Positions 5,600 to 12,953 of a stretch of 23,330 nucleotides of DNA are shown here, one piece after another; position 1 is the first letter of the stretch, and the number at the start of each line of letters is the position of its first letter. The stretch is taken from IMG/VR virus record IMGVR_UViG_3300036770_007058, positions 1 to 23,330 of that record. One strand, 5' to 3'. The notes below the pieces were generated by a model. That model was not told the DNA's origin. It did no database searches and saw only the letters and a program-made list of their open reading frames with translations. The DNA is from a virus. The position numbers and the translations under genes are program-made.

Positions 5600-8500
5600 A
5601 TGGCCCTCGTATCACCCGGTGTAGAAGTTACCATCATTGATGAGTCTAACTATATTCCCGCCTCTACCAATACGGTTCCCTTCATCTTGCTGGCGACTGC
5701 CCAGAACAAGATTTCCGGAGACGGCTTGGGCGTGGCGCCTGGCACACTCGCTGCCAATGCGAATAAAGTTTATCTCATAACCAGCCAGCGAGACCTGGCA
5801 GCCACATACGGCAACCCATTCTTTTACAAGACGTCAGCAGGTACGCCAATCAATGGCTACGAGCTGAACGAATATGGTTTGCTGGCTGCTTTCTCGGTGT
5901 TGGGTATCAGCAACCGAGCCTATGTGCAGCGTTGCGATGTTGACCTTGCTGAACTCACAGCCAGCCTGAGCCGTCCGTTGGGCACGCCCACCGAAGGCGA
6001 TTACTGGTTGGATACCAGCACCAGTCAGTGGGGCTTGTTCCAGTGGAACAGCACCACAGGTGCTTTCAGCACCAAGACTCCCATAGTCATCACCAGCTCT
6101 GCTCAGCTCAGCGGCACTGTGCCCCTGGCCAGCGTGGGCAGCGTGGGCGACTATGCTGTCAACGCGCTCAACGCAGCCAACCCTATCTACTACAAGAACA
6201 CCAACAATGCTTGGGTCTTGGTAGGCAGTGACGCTTGGAAGAGCTCGTGGCCCACTATCGTTGGTACACAGAGCGTGACCGGCACCCTGACCGCTGGCAA
6301 CACGCTGGTGATCAACGGTGTCAGCGTGGCAGTGCCCGCTGGTCCCAACAACACACTCGACGGTTTGGTAGCAGCGATCAATGCGCTGACATCCACCACA
6401 TTGCCTGGCGTCACAGCAGCAGCTGACAGCAGCGATCGCTTGCAGTTGTTTGCCAACAGCAGCGCACAGGCCGATGGTTCCACAGCAGACGGCGGCGTCA
6501 TCAATATTGATGGCAGCAGCACACCTGCATTGCTCACAGCTCTTGGTATCGGCACAGGTAGTTCTTATGCACCTGCGCTGCAACAGAGCTACAACTACAC
6601 AGTGCCGCGCTGGCGCACAGTAGACGCCCAACCACGCCCCACAGGTTCTGTGTGGAACATGCTGACACCAGTGAACTCTGGTGCGGACATCGTGGTGCGC
6701 CGTTACAACGCTGGCCTAGGTGCTTATGTCACACAGGCCACACCAATCTATCAAAACGATTGGAGCGCAGACAAGGCCCTGGATCCCGCAGGCGGTGGTC
6801 AGAACATCCCAGCTGATACGCTGTATGTGGCCTATGATGTGTCGGCTGAGTACAACAGCGACACCGGTCTCTTCAACAACACAGCAACATTCAGTGTGTT
6901 GGAGCGCCGTGTACAAGGCGCCACAGTTATCACTGGCAACAATGTGACACCCACATTTGTCAGCGGCAACGCATTTACCATCCGCGCCAGCCAGGCCAAC
7001 AGCACTGCGCTGACAGCAGCGGTCACAGCCACACTGGCAGGTACCACAGCAGCAGACTTTGTTGCAGCGGTGTCAGCAGCGGCGGTACCTAATGTATCGG
7101 CCACAGTGACAGCATCGGGCGCGATTGCGTTTACTCACAGCCTGGGTGGCGAGATCGTTGTTGCCAACACCGTTGGCACACCGCTCACTGCTGCTGGTTT
7201 CAACACCAACGTCACTGGCGTGCGCACAGGTCCCGTGACCATCAGCAACAGCCTGTTGCTCAGCAACTGGTCATTGTTGGACTACACAGCCAGCGAAGAA
7301 GCTCCTGAGCTTGATCCAGCCAACGGTCGCTTGTGGTACTACTCGGCCACAGATCAAGTGGACATCATGGTCCTGGGCGACAACGGCTGGCAAGGCTATC
7401 AAAACTGCACCTTGGACGTGCGTGGTTTTGATCTCAGCCAGACCAACCCATCCGGTCCTATTGTGTCGGCCACAGCGCCCACGCAACAGACCGACGGCAC
7501 AGATCTTGTGCCCGGCGACCTTTGGATTGACACCAGCAACCTTGAACTGTATCCAGTGATCAAGCGTTGGGGTCCGGATGCCAATGGTGTTGACCAGTGG
7601 ATCTTGATCAACAACACCGATCAGACCACCAGCAATGGTGTGCTGTTTGCTGATGCTCGTTGGGCTCCCAACGGTGTCACAGATCCCGTGTTGTCGGCGT
7701 ATCCCACGATCCTCAGCTTGTTGACCAGTGACTATCTGGACATCGATGCACCTGAGCCGGATCTGTATCCCACAGGCATGCTGCTGTTCAACACACGTCG
7801 CAGTGGCTTCAACGTCAAGCAGTTCCGTGCGGATTACTTCAATCCCGTGGACTTTGCAGTGGATGGCTACAGCAACCCCACCACGTATTTGGCCAATGAC
7901 TTGGTCAACTACGACGGTATCATTTACATTGCTCTGCAGACCACCCAAGGTAACTTGCCCACCAACCCCACTTACTGGGCCGTGTTGGAATCCAATGCAT
8001 GGGTAACAGCCGTGGGCAATCGCAGTGATGGTTCGCCCTACATGGGTCGCTTGGCACAACGCCAAGTGGTGGTCGAGGCCATGAAGGCCGCGATCGACAC
8101 ATCGCAAACACTGCGCGAAGAGCAGGCTGTGTACACCTTGTTGGCGACTCCCAACTACCCAGAGCTGATCCCCAACATGGTGGCACTCAACAACGAGCGT
8201 GGCAGCACAGGCTTCGTGGTTGGCGATACTCCGCTGCGTTTGGCGCCCAACGGCACCGACATCGTGGCCTGGGCTACCGACAACAACGGATTGGGCTTCA
8301 GCACAGGCGATGGTCTCAGCACCAGCAGCCCATATCTGGGCGTGTTCTATCCCAGCTGCGAAACCACAGACCTAACTGGTTCTATCGTGGTACAACCTCC
8401 CAGCCACATGATGCTGCGTACTATTGTTCGCAGTGACGAAGTTGGCTATCCTTGGTTGGCACCAGCTGGTGTGCGTCGTGGTCTTGTTGACAACGCCACA

Positions 8501-9013
8501 CGCATCGGCTATGTTGATGCAGCCACTGGCGAGTTTGTGCCCCTGACCACAGGACAAGGTCTGCGTGATGTGTTGTATACCAACAAGATCAACCCAATCA
8601 CGTTCATCCCTGGTGTTGGTATCACCAACTACGGCAACAAGACCGAAAGTTCTATTAGCAGTGCCCTGGACCGCATCAACGTGGCGCGTTTGGTGGCGTT
8701 CATACGCGGACGCTTGACAGAGATTGCCAAGCAGTTTGTGTTTGAGCCCAACGATCAGATCACCCGAAACGAGATCAGCGGGGCTATCGACAGCCTGATG
8801 ATCGACTTGGTGGCCAAGCGTGGTATCTACGACTACCTGATTGTTTGCGATCTCAGCAACAACACACCAGCACGTATCGACAGAAACGAGCTGTATGTTG
8901 ACATCGCGATCGAACCAGTCAAGGCAGTTGAGTTCATCTACATACCGGTGCGTATCAAGAACACCGGTGAGTTGGCCGCTGGAGAAATCGCTACATCGGC
9001 AGGCGTACAGTGA
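5600..9013 (+). CDS. gp18: Contractile tail sheath protein, T4 gp18-like, enlarged
   Basis: The product is 1137 aa, against 659 in T4. The N-terminus (SPGVEVTIIDESNY...NTVPFILLATAQNK) and the C-terminal 120 residues (DRINVARLVAFIRGRL...KQFVFEPNDQITR...IDSLMIDL...YIPVRIKNTG) are the conserved sheath domains that interlock subunits and drive contraction. The extra length lies in the middle. There are two W/Y-rich segments, GDYWLDTSTSQWGLFQWN (about 132-150) and GDLWIDTSNLELYPVIKRW (about 638-657). There are also two segments resembling flagellar hook-IN motifs: about 230-325 (LVINGVSVAVPAG...LDGLVAAINA...ITG-like strand and LLTALGI) and about 440-550 (FVAAVSAAAVPNVSATVTASG...). The inserts probably face the outside of the tail. 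GGAAG precedes the ATG. Confidence 0.95.
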   Translation: MALVSPGVEVTIIDESNYIPASTNTVPFILLATAQNKISGDGLGVAPGTLAANANKVYLITSQRDLAATYGNPFFYKTSAGTPINGYELNEYGLLAAFSVLGISNRAYVQRCDVDLAELTASLSRPLGTPTEGDYWLDTSTSQWGLFQWNSTTGAFSTKTPIVITSSAQLSGTVPLASVGSVGDYAVNALNAANPIYYKNTNNAWVLVGSDAWKSSWPTIVGTQSVTGTLTAGNTLVINGVSVAVPAGPNNTLDGLVAAINALTSTTLPGVTAAADSSDRLQLFANSSAQADGSTADGGVINIDGSSTPALLTALGIGTGSSYAPALQQSYNYTVPRWRTVDAQPRPTGSVWNMLTPVNSGADIVVRRYNAGLGAYVTQATPIYQNDWSADKALDPAGGGQNIPADTLYVAYDVSAEYNSDTGLFNNTATFSVLERRVQGATVITGNNVTPTFVSGNAFTIRASQANSTALTAAVTATLAGTTAADFVAAVSAAAVPNVSATVTASGAIAFTHSLGGEIVVANTVGTPLTAAGFNTNVTGVRTGPVTISNSLLLSNWSLLDYTASEEAPELDPANGRLWYYSATDQVDIMVLGDNGWQGYQNCTLDVRGFDLSQTNPSGPIVSATAPTQQTDGTDLVPGDLWIDTSNLELYPVIKRWGPDANGVDQWILINNTDQTTSNGVLFADARWAPNGVTDPVLSAYPTILSLLTSDYLDIDAPEPDLYPTGMLLFNTRRSGFNVKQFRADYFNPVDFAVDGYSNPTTYLANDLVNYDGIIYIALQTTQGNLPTNPTYWAVLESNAWVTAVGNRSDGSPYMGRLAQRQVVVEAMKAAIDTSQTLREEQAVYTLLATPNYPELIPNMVALNNERGSTGFVVGDTPLRLAPNGTDIVAWATDNNGLGFSTGDGLSTSSPYLGVFYPSCETTDLTGSIVVQPPSHMMLRTIVRSDEVGYPWLAPAGVRRGLVDNATRIGYVDAATGEFVPLTTGQGLRDVLYTNKINPITFIPGVGITNYGNKTESSISSALDRINVARLVAFIRGRLTEIAKQFVFEPNDQITRNEISGAIDSLMIDLVAKRGIYDYLIVCDLSNNTPARIDRNELYVDIAIEPVKAVEFIYIPVRIKNTGELAAGEIATSAGVQ

Positions 9014-9017
9014 TTGA

Positions 9018-9046
9018 GATCGGGGAGGGGCAACCCTCCCCAGATC
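9018..9046 (+). terminator. GC-rich GCAA-tetraloop hairpin between sheath and tube genes
   Basis: GGGGAGGG (9022-9029) and CCCTCCCC (9034-9041) pair perfectly around a GCAA loop. GATC on both sides (9018-9021 and 9043-9046) extends the stem to 12 pairs with one bulged A. It begins just after the gp18 stop at 9013. There is no T-run, so it is not a classical terminator; it may end gp18 transcripts partially, or protect or process the 3' end. A late promoter follows 8 bases later. Confidence 0.6.
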
Positions 9047-9053
9047 ATGCAAT

Positions 9054-9061
9054 CATAAATA
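9054..9061 (+). promoter_or_regulatory. Late promoter motif CATAAATA for the tube gene
   Basis: CATAAATA lies 21 bases before the gp19 ATG, and AGGAGAG follows 7 bases before the start. With the upstream hairpin this makes gp19 independently transcribed, as expected for a high-copy tail tube subunit. Confidence 0.7.
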
Positions 9062-9082
9062 AAGGAACATAGGAGAGATCAA

Positions 9083-9724
9083 ATGGCAGTTTCATCGCTA
9101 ACTAGAATGACCGTGCCGCTGGCCAGCGACCAGACCAACCCAGCGCAGGGCCTGTTGATGCCCAAACTCCAATATCGCTTTAGGGTGATGTTTGAGAACT
9201 TTGGCATTTCAACACCGCGCACTGAGTTGACCAAGCAGGTCATCGACTTTACTCGTCCGCAAATCGAGTTTGAAGAGATCGAAGTCCCAGTATACAACAG
9301 CCGCATCTACTTGGCTGGCAAGCACACCTGGCAGGAACTCACAGTCACCATGCGTGACGATGCCAGCGGTGACATTTCCAAGTTGGTGGGCGAGCAGTTG
9401 CAGAAGCAATTGGACTTCGTTGAGCAGGCTTCGGCTGCTGCAGGTATCGACTACAAGTTCACCACACGTTGCGAAATCCTCGACGGTGGTAACGGTACAG
9501 CGTTGCCCACAGTGCTTGAGACCTGGGAGATGTATGGTTGCTTCCTGCGCAGCGTGAACTACAACGAACTCAACTATGCCAACAGTGAGCCTGTAACAAT
9601 CCAGATGAACATCCGCTTTGACAACGCAGTGCAAACTCCGTTGGGCTCGGGCGTGGGTTCGGCTGTGGGTCGTGCGGCTGGTACAACTGTGACAGGTGTG
9701 GGTTCGGCGATCAACGTAATTTAA
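9083..9724 (+). CDS. gp19: Tail tube protein, T4 gp19-like
   Basis: The product is 213 aa (T4 gp19 is 163). It has the family pattern: YRFRVMFENFG near residue 30, then TRPQIEFEEIEVPVYNSRIYLAGKHTWQELTVTMRDD (about 58-94), the loop-and-strand core of the tube fold. A central helix with KLVGEQLQKQLDFVEQ follows, then TWEMYGCFLRSVNYNELNY (strand pair) and PVTIQMNIRFDNA. A glycine/valine-rich tail of about 25 residues ends the protein. Hexamers of this protein stack into the inner tube through which DNA passes, surrounded by gp18. Position directly after the sheath gene, with its own promoter and strong ribosome binding site, agrees. Confidence 0.93.
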   Translation: MAVSSLTRMTVPLASDQTNPAQGLLMPKLQYRFRVMFENFGISTPRTELTKQVIDFTRPQIEFEEIEVPVYNSRIYLAGKHTWQELTVTMRDDASGDISKLVGEQLQKQLDFVEQASAAAGIDYKFTTRCEILDGGNGTALPTVLETWEMYGCFLRSVNYNELNYANSEPVTIQMNIRFDNAVQTPLGSGVGSAVGRAAGTTVTGVGSAINVI

Positions 9725-9734
9725 TCGCTGAAGC

Positions 9735-10973
9735 ATGGCGTTTGGTCAGAACTTTCTTAGCTCGTTCTCGGCTCAAGAGACGCTTCGAGACTACACCCAT
9801 GCATCCAACATCTTTCGGAGCAACTCCTATGAAAATGCTCCGAGATTCAAGTTTGCGTTCCATGTTTACTTCACACTAAACACAACGCAGATTCCAGCAC
9901 TAAGGCAGATATATGGCGCAGGAGACCAGTCAACGATTGGTCTCCTCGTCAAGTCCATTGATCTTCCCAAGTACAAGGTTGATGTTGATGTAATGAATCA
10001 ATACAACCGCAAGCGTATCATACAGAAAAAAATCGAGTACGAACCTGTCAACCTGTCGTTCCACGACGACGGCGGCGATCTCATTCGCGGGTTGTGGTTC
10101 AACTATTTCAGTTACTACTACAAAGATCCCAACCAACCTTATAACGGTCAACCCAGCACCAATGGTACCAGTGGTGCCAGTGCTGTAACACCCAATGGCT
10201 TTGACTACAACAGTCGTGACACTTATGTGAATGAGCGACAGGTCAACGACTGGGGCTTCATTGGCGAGGCCTTCAGCGACGCGACTACCAGCACCGGCGG
10301 CAAGCCCGCGTTTTTCAAAGACATCCGTATCTATGGATTCAATCAACACAAGTTTGTTGAGTATGTACTGGTCAACCCAACAATAGCCAGCTGGAATCAT
10401 GACGTCTATGCCTACGAACGTGAAGATGTCATGGAAAACAATGTGTCGATCGTTTACGAGACAGTCAAGTATTACGAAGGAAACATCGGTGGAGTACGTC
10501 CCGACACCAATGTGCAGGGTTTTGCTGACCCTGCAACATACGACACAGTGGACAGCCCACTCAAGCGTCCATTGATGAACCGCAGCGTGGTGGGACAAGG
10601 CAGTTTGTTGGACACCGGCATTGGCAGCATCACCGACCTCAACACCGGTGGTGTCATGAGCCAGGTGGGCGCAACACAGGCCGCAGCCACACAGTTCCAA
10701 ACCTACAATCGCGCACCGCAATACAACCCAGCAACCAATGCCAATCAATGTGTGATCAGTCACGCACGTCCCGGACAACCTCCCAACAACACCTTGGCAG
10801 CACCCGGCGGCTTTGGCAGCAGCCTGTCGCCCACGTTCTCAACCTTTGGTTATCAGAGCCTTTTGCAGAACCCGCAGTTCCCCATACCCAGCCCGCGTTG
10901 TACTCAAAACAACATCAACAATGCTCCCACTAGAGTGAATCCCAGCAATAGATTTGGCATACCTGGAGGCTGA
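9735..10973 (+). CDS. Second tube-fold tail protein (gp19/gp54-like)
   Basis: The product is 412 aa. Residues about 35-255 carry the tail-tube-type pattern. PRFKFAFHVYFTLN is followed by GLLVKSIDLPKYKVDVDVMNQYNRKRI, then PVNLSFHDDGGDLIRGLWFNYFSYYY. Near residues 195-255 come DIRIYGFNQHKFVEYVLVNPTIASW and MENNVSIVYETVKYYEG. I recognise this as a protein conserved in T4-like cyanophages. By analogy with T4 it may be a baseplate tube initiator or cap (gp54/gp48 share the tube fold) or a tube-associated component. The C-terminal 150 residues are rich in N, P, Q, G and T and probably flexible. The start lies 10 bases after the gp19 stop with only a weak purine stretch upstream, so coupling to gp19 translation is likely. 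The exact role is inference. Confidence 0.7.
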   Translation: MAFGQNFLSSFSAQETLRDYTHASNIFRSNSYENAPRFKFAFHVYFTLNTTQIPALRQIYGAGDQSTIGLLVKSIDLPKYKVDVDVMNQYNRKRIIQKKIEYEPVNLSFHDDGGDLIRGLWFNYFSYYYKDPNQPYNGQPSTNGTSGASAVTPNGFDYNSRDTYVNERQVNDWGFIGEAFSDATTSTGGKPAFFKDIRIYGFNQHKFVEYVLVNPTIASWNHDVYAYEREDVMENNVSIVYETVKYYEGNIGGVRPDTNVQGFADPATYDTVDSPLKRPLMNRSVVGQGSLLDTGIGSITDLNTGGVMSQVGATQAAATQFQTYNRAPQYNPATNANQCVISHARPGQPPNNTLAAPGGFGSSLSPTFSTFGYQSLLQNPQFPIPSPRCTQNNINNAPTRVNPSNRFGIPGG

Positions 10974-10975
10974 TC

Positions 10976-11344
10976 ATGGGCACATTGAACGAACCAAATC
11001 CCAAGGTAGACCGCACAGTCAGGCTGTTTGATCAATTCTATGCTTTTGATGTCAATGTACCGGTCAATGAATTTGACGCAGTCAACAGTTATTTTGTCAG
11101 TCTCTTCAAGACCAAGGCCGCGGCACAAAATTTCACCACAGCTCTGTTCCGCATCAGCCAAGACACCGGCATTCCAGTGTTGACGCTGTTGCAGGAACTA
11201 CAGGCACAAGGCCAAGGCAGCACCATATCGGTCACACAGACCTTGGCCTACTATCTCAACATCAATAGGAGCCGCGCCACTCTCTTGGGCGTGGGTCAAT
11301 ACCTCACCCCCAACCTGTTCGTGGCACGCAATGTTTCACCATGA
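10976..11344 (+). CDS. Small conserved T4-like phage protein, probably tail-related
   Basis: This 122-aa protein has the pattern KVDRTVRLFDQFYAFDVNVPVNEFDAVNSYF near the N-terminus. It continues with QNFTTALFRISQDTGIPVLTLLQEL and ends with ARNVSP. I recognise it as a small protein that follows structural genes in T4-like cyanophages; I know no function. Predicted mostly helical. The ATG at 10976 lies two bases after the preceding stop and has GGAGG 6 bases upstream. Its TGA overlaps the gp4 start in ATGA. The context between tube-fold and head-completion genes suggests a virion or assembly role (inference). Confidence 0.82.
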   Translation: MGTLNEPNPKVDRTVRLFDQFYAFDVNVPVNEFDAVNSYFVSLFKTKAAAQNFTTALFRISQDTGIPVLTLLQELQAQGQGSTISVTQTLAYYLNINRSRATLLGVGQYLTPNLFVARNVSP

Positions 11345-11787
11345 GCAATTTTGCCCAGGGCACATTCGTGCCCCAGAATCCACAAAAGTACGTAGGCAAG
11401 GGTAACCCCCGATACCGTTCGGGCTGGGAGTGGAGTTTCTTCCAATTCTGCGATCAGAACGAGGCAGTGCTGGAGTGGGCCAGCGAAGCCATCGTGATCA
11501 AATACATCAATCCCTTTACCGGCAAGCAGGCCAACTATGTGCCGGATGTGTTCATGCGCTACCGCACCCGCAACAACAAGATCTGCACCGAGATCATAGA
11601 GATCAAACCCCGCAAGCAAAGCATGATGGAAGGGCGCATGAGCGATCGAGACCGCGCAGTAGTGGCTGTAAACATGGCCAAATGGGCCGCTGCACAGGCC
11701 TGGTGCAAACGAGCAGGCATCGTGTTCCGGGTGCTCAACGAAGACAGTCTGTTCCACAACGGAAACAAAGGCAAGAAAAAGCGGTAA
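11341..11787 (+). CDS. gp4: Head completion protein, T4 gp4-like
   Basis: The 148-aa product follows T4 gp4 (gp50/65) closely. Q-G-T-F-V-P-Q-N-P-QKY corresponds to the 'QGRYIPKN..KY' start. YRSGWEWSFFQFCDQNEAVLEW matches 'YRSSWELKFLKWCD....LEW'. Then come VPDVFMRYRT and EIIEIKPRKQ, and NMAKWAAAQAWCKRAG near the end. gp4 acts late in head assembly so that packaged heads can join tails. The fold is TnsA-like; the PD-(D/E)xK set looks intact (P68-D69, E87-I-K89), as in T4. The start overlaps the previous stop by four bases, and the TAA stop is the first half of the next late promoter motif. Confidence 0.9.
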   Translation: MSNFAQGTFVPQNPQKYVGKGNPRYRSGWEWSFFQFCDQNEAVLEWASEAIVIKYINPFTGKQANYVPDVFMRYRTRNNKICTEIIEIKPRKQSMMEGRMSDRDRAVVAVNMAKWAAAQAWCKRAGIVFRVLNEDSLFHNGNKGKKKR

Positions 11788-11790
11788 ATA
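11783..11790 (+). promoter_or_regulatory. Late promoter motif GGTAAATA flanked by GCGG/CCGC
   Basis: TAAATA (11785-11790) contains the gp4 TAA stop and is flanked by GCGG (11781-11784) and CCGC (11791-11794), a perfect inverted repeat. The next ATG follows immediately at 11795. As RNA the same bases form a short hairpin touching the start codon. With only 4 bases to the ATG, transcription from here would start within the coding region, so a pure promoter role is doubtful. Confidence 0.4.
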
Positions 11791-11794
11791 CCGC

Positions 11795-12319
11795 ATGTCA
11801 CTTGCCACCAACAAAAATCTCGAAGAACTGTTTGATCTGCCGGCGGGACGCGAAAACGACAATGACAGCGACCCCGATGTAGACGCCGAAACCCACAACG
11901 ATATCCAAACCAATCTACCGGTGCTGCCCGATACTCTGGTGGCCCTGGACAAGATTGAAGCGGCGTTGCCACAGGTACGCGGTCTTGAAGCCAGTGATGA
12001 GGAAATGGATGACCTTGCTGGCCGGGCCAAAGAGAGCTTTGATGATCTCATGAACCTGGGCATGCAAGTGGACAGCCGATATGCATCGGAAATCTTCGCT
12101 GTGGCCAGCACCATGCTGGGCCATGCCATCACAGCCAAGACCGCCAAGATGAACAAAAAGCTCAAGATGATCCAACTGCAACTGCAAAAAGCCAAGATGG
12201 ATCAAACCAATCAGGATGCTCCGCAACCAGCTGACGGCACAGGTCGGGTGCTGAATCGCAACGACCTCCTGCGCACTATTTTGTCCGCGGAACGCGAAAA
12301 ACCTGCGCAAGATAAATAG
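11795..12319 (+). CDS. gp16: Probable small terminase subunit, T4 gp16-like
   Basis: The product is 174 aa (T4 gp16 is 164). The N-terminal 60 residues are acidic and probably flexible (GRENDNDSDPDVDAETHND). The central part is two helices: EEMDDLAGRAKESFDDLMNLGMQV, then RYASEIFAVASTMLGHAI...KLKMIQLQLQKAK (about 92-130). This parallels gp16's 'YEVVR.N......L..A........PR.YEVFA.LM......' coiled-coil pair, which forms the ring that loads DNA onto the packaging motor. The C-terminal RVLNRNDLLRTIL resembles the short conserved tail of gp16 proteins. No Shine-Dalgarno is seen before the ATG. The large terminase gp17, adjacent in T4, does not follow here. Assignment rests on pattern and size, so it could instead be another small head-assembly protein. 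Confidence 0.6.
   Translation: MSLATNKNLEELFDLPAGRENDNDSDPDVDAETHNDIQTNLPVLPDTLVALDKIEAALPQVRGLEASDEEMDDLAGRAKESFDDLMNLGMQVDSRYASEIFAVASTMLGHAITAKTAKMNKKLKMIQLQLQKAKMDQTNQDAPQPADGTGRVLNRNDLLRTILSAEREKPAQDK
12311..12318 (+). promoter_or_regulatory. Late promoter motif GATAAATA overlapping a stop codon
   Basis: GATAAATA shares bases with the TAG stop (12317-12319) of the preceding gene. It lies 18 bases before the next ATG, with a GGGA stretch between. It would start the long run of abutting genes from 12337 to about 18015. Confidence 0.6.
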
Positions 12320-12336
12320 AATACGGGAAATCAAAA

Positions 12337-12942
12337 ATGAAAACTTTTGCTCAATACCTTACAGAAAGCCGCAAATTACATCAATATCGCATCAAGATCG
12401 TGGGTGATGTACCGGCTGGCTTCATGAGATCACTCCGGGATCAACTCAAGAAGTTTGATCCCCAAAGCATCAGCGAACCCAAGACCACACCGGTCATGGC
12501 TCAACCTCGTGATTTCCCAAACTATCCCAATCAAAGCGTGACCATGATGGATGCGGCTTTCCGTTATCCAGCCACACCGCCCCAAGTGCAGCAGATAGTC
12601 GAGCTCTTGGGACTGGCAGCCGATCGCCTCAGCATGTCACAGCTGGAGTACGAACAAGGGCTTGACAAAGAGATGCTGGGCATCGCCGAGCAGAACAAAG
12701 ATCTCTTGGTCAATCCTGAATATCCCAAAGACACAGCCGAACAGAAGCAGCTCAAGAAAGACTATGCCGCACCTCCCATGGAGAAAAGCGTGGTCAAGAA
12801 CAGCGCAGACGCGGCAGTGTTTACCGTGGCAGGAGGCAAAACACCTCCCGCCGAGACCACGAATGATTTGCCCATGGGAGTACGCAGTCCCATGACCAAC
12901 GTCAAACGTCCGCCCATGCCGGCCACAGGCTTCAGGAAATAA
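12337..12942 (+). CDS. Putative capsid-targeted protein with MKTFAQYLTE N-terminus
   Basis: The product is 201 aa. The first ten residues, MKTFAQYLTE followed by S, closely resemble the T4 capsid-targeting sequence of the internal proteins IPI-IPIII (MKTYQEFIAE followed by A), including the (L/I)-x-E cleavage site of the gp21 prohead protease. In T4 this tag sends proteins into the prohead core and is then removed. The rest is unrecognised. YRIKIVGDVPAGFMRSLRDQLKKFDP (about 17-42) could be a small alpha/beta domain, RYPATPPQVQQIVELLGLAADRL is helical, and the C-terminus is proline-rich. The ATG follows a late promoter motif. Role as an internal or core protein is inferred from the tag and position. 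Confidence 0.82.
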   Translation: MKTFAQYLTESRKLHQYRIKIVGDVPAGFMRSLRDQLKKFDPQSISEPKTTPVMAQPRDFPNYPNQSVTMMDAAFRYPATPPQVQQIVELLGLAADRLSMSQLEYEQGLDKEMLGIAEQNKDLLVNPEYPKDTAEQKQLKKDYAAPPMEKSVVKNSADAAVFTVAGGKTPPAETTNDLPMGVRSPMTNVKRPPMPATGFRK

Positions 12943-12953
12943 GGATCACCACA

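Noticed and set aside
5834-8107. Long minus-strand open frames opposite the sheath gene (for example 5834-6631 and 7271-8107)
   Set aside because: They have cysteine/histidine/valine-rich nonsense composition and lie opposite a certain structural gene.
8372-9052. 226-aa minus-strand open frame across the end of gp18 and the hairpin
   Set aside because: It is antisense to the conserved C-terminal sheath domain and would include the intergenic hairpin; no ribosome binding site or known motif.
9930-10778. 282-aa minus-strand open frame opposite the second tube-like gene
   Set aside because: The plus-strand protein is conserved in related phages; the antisense frame has no family-like pattern.
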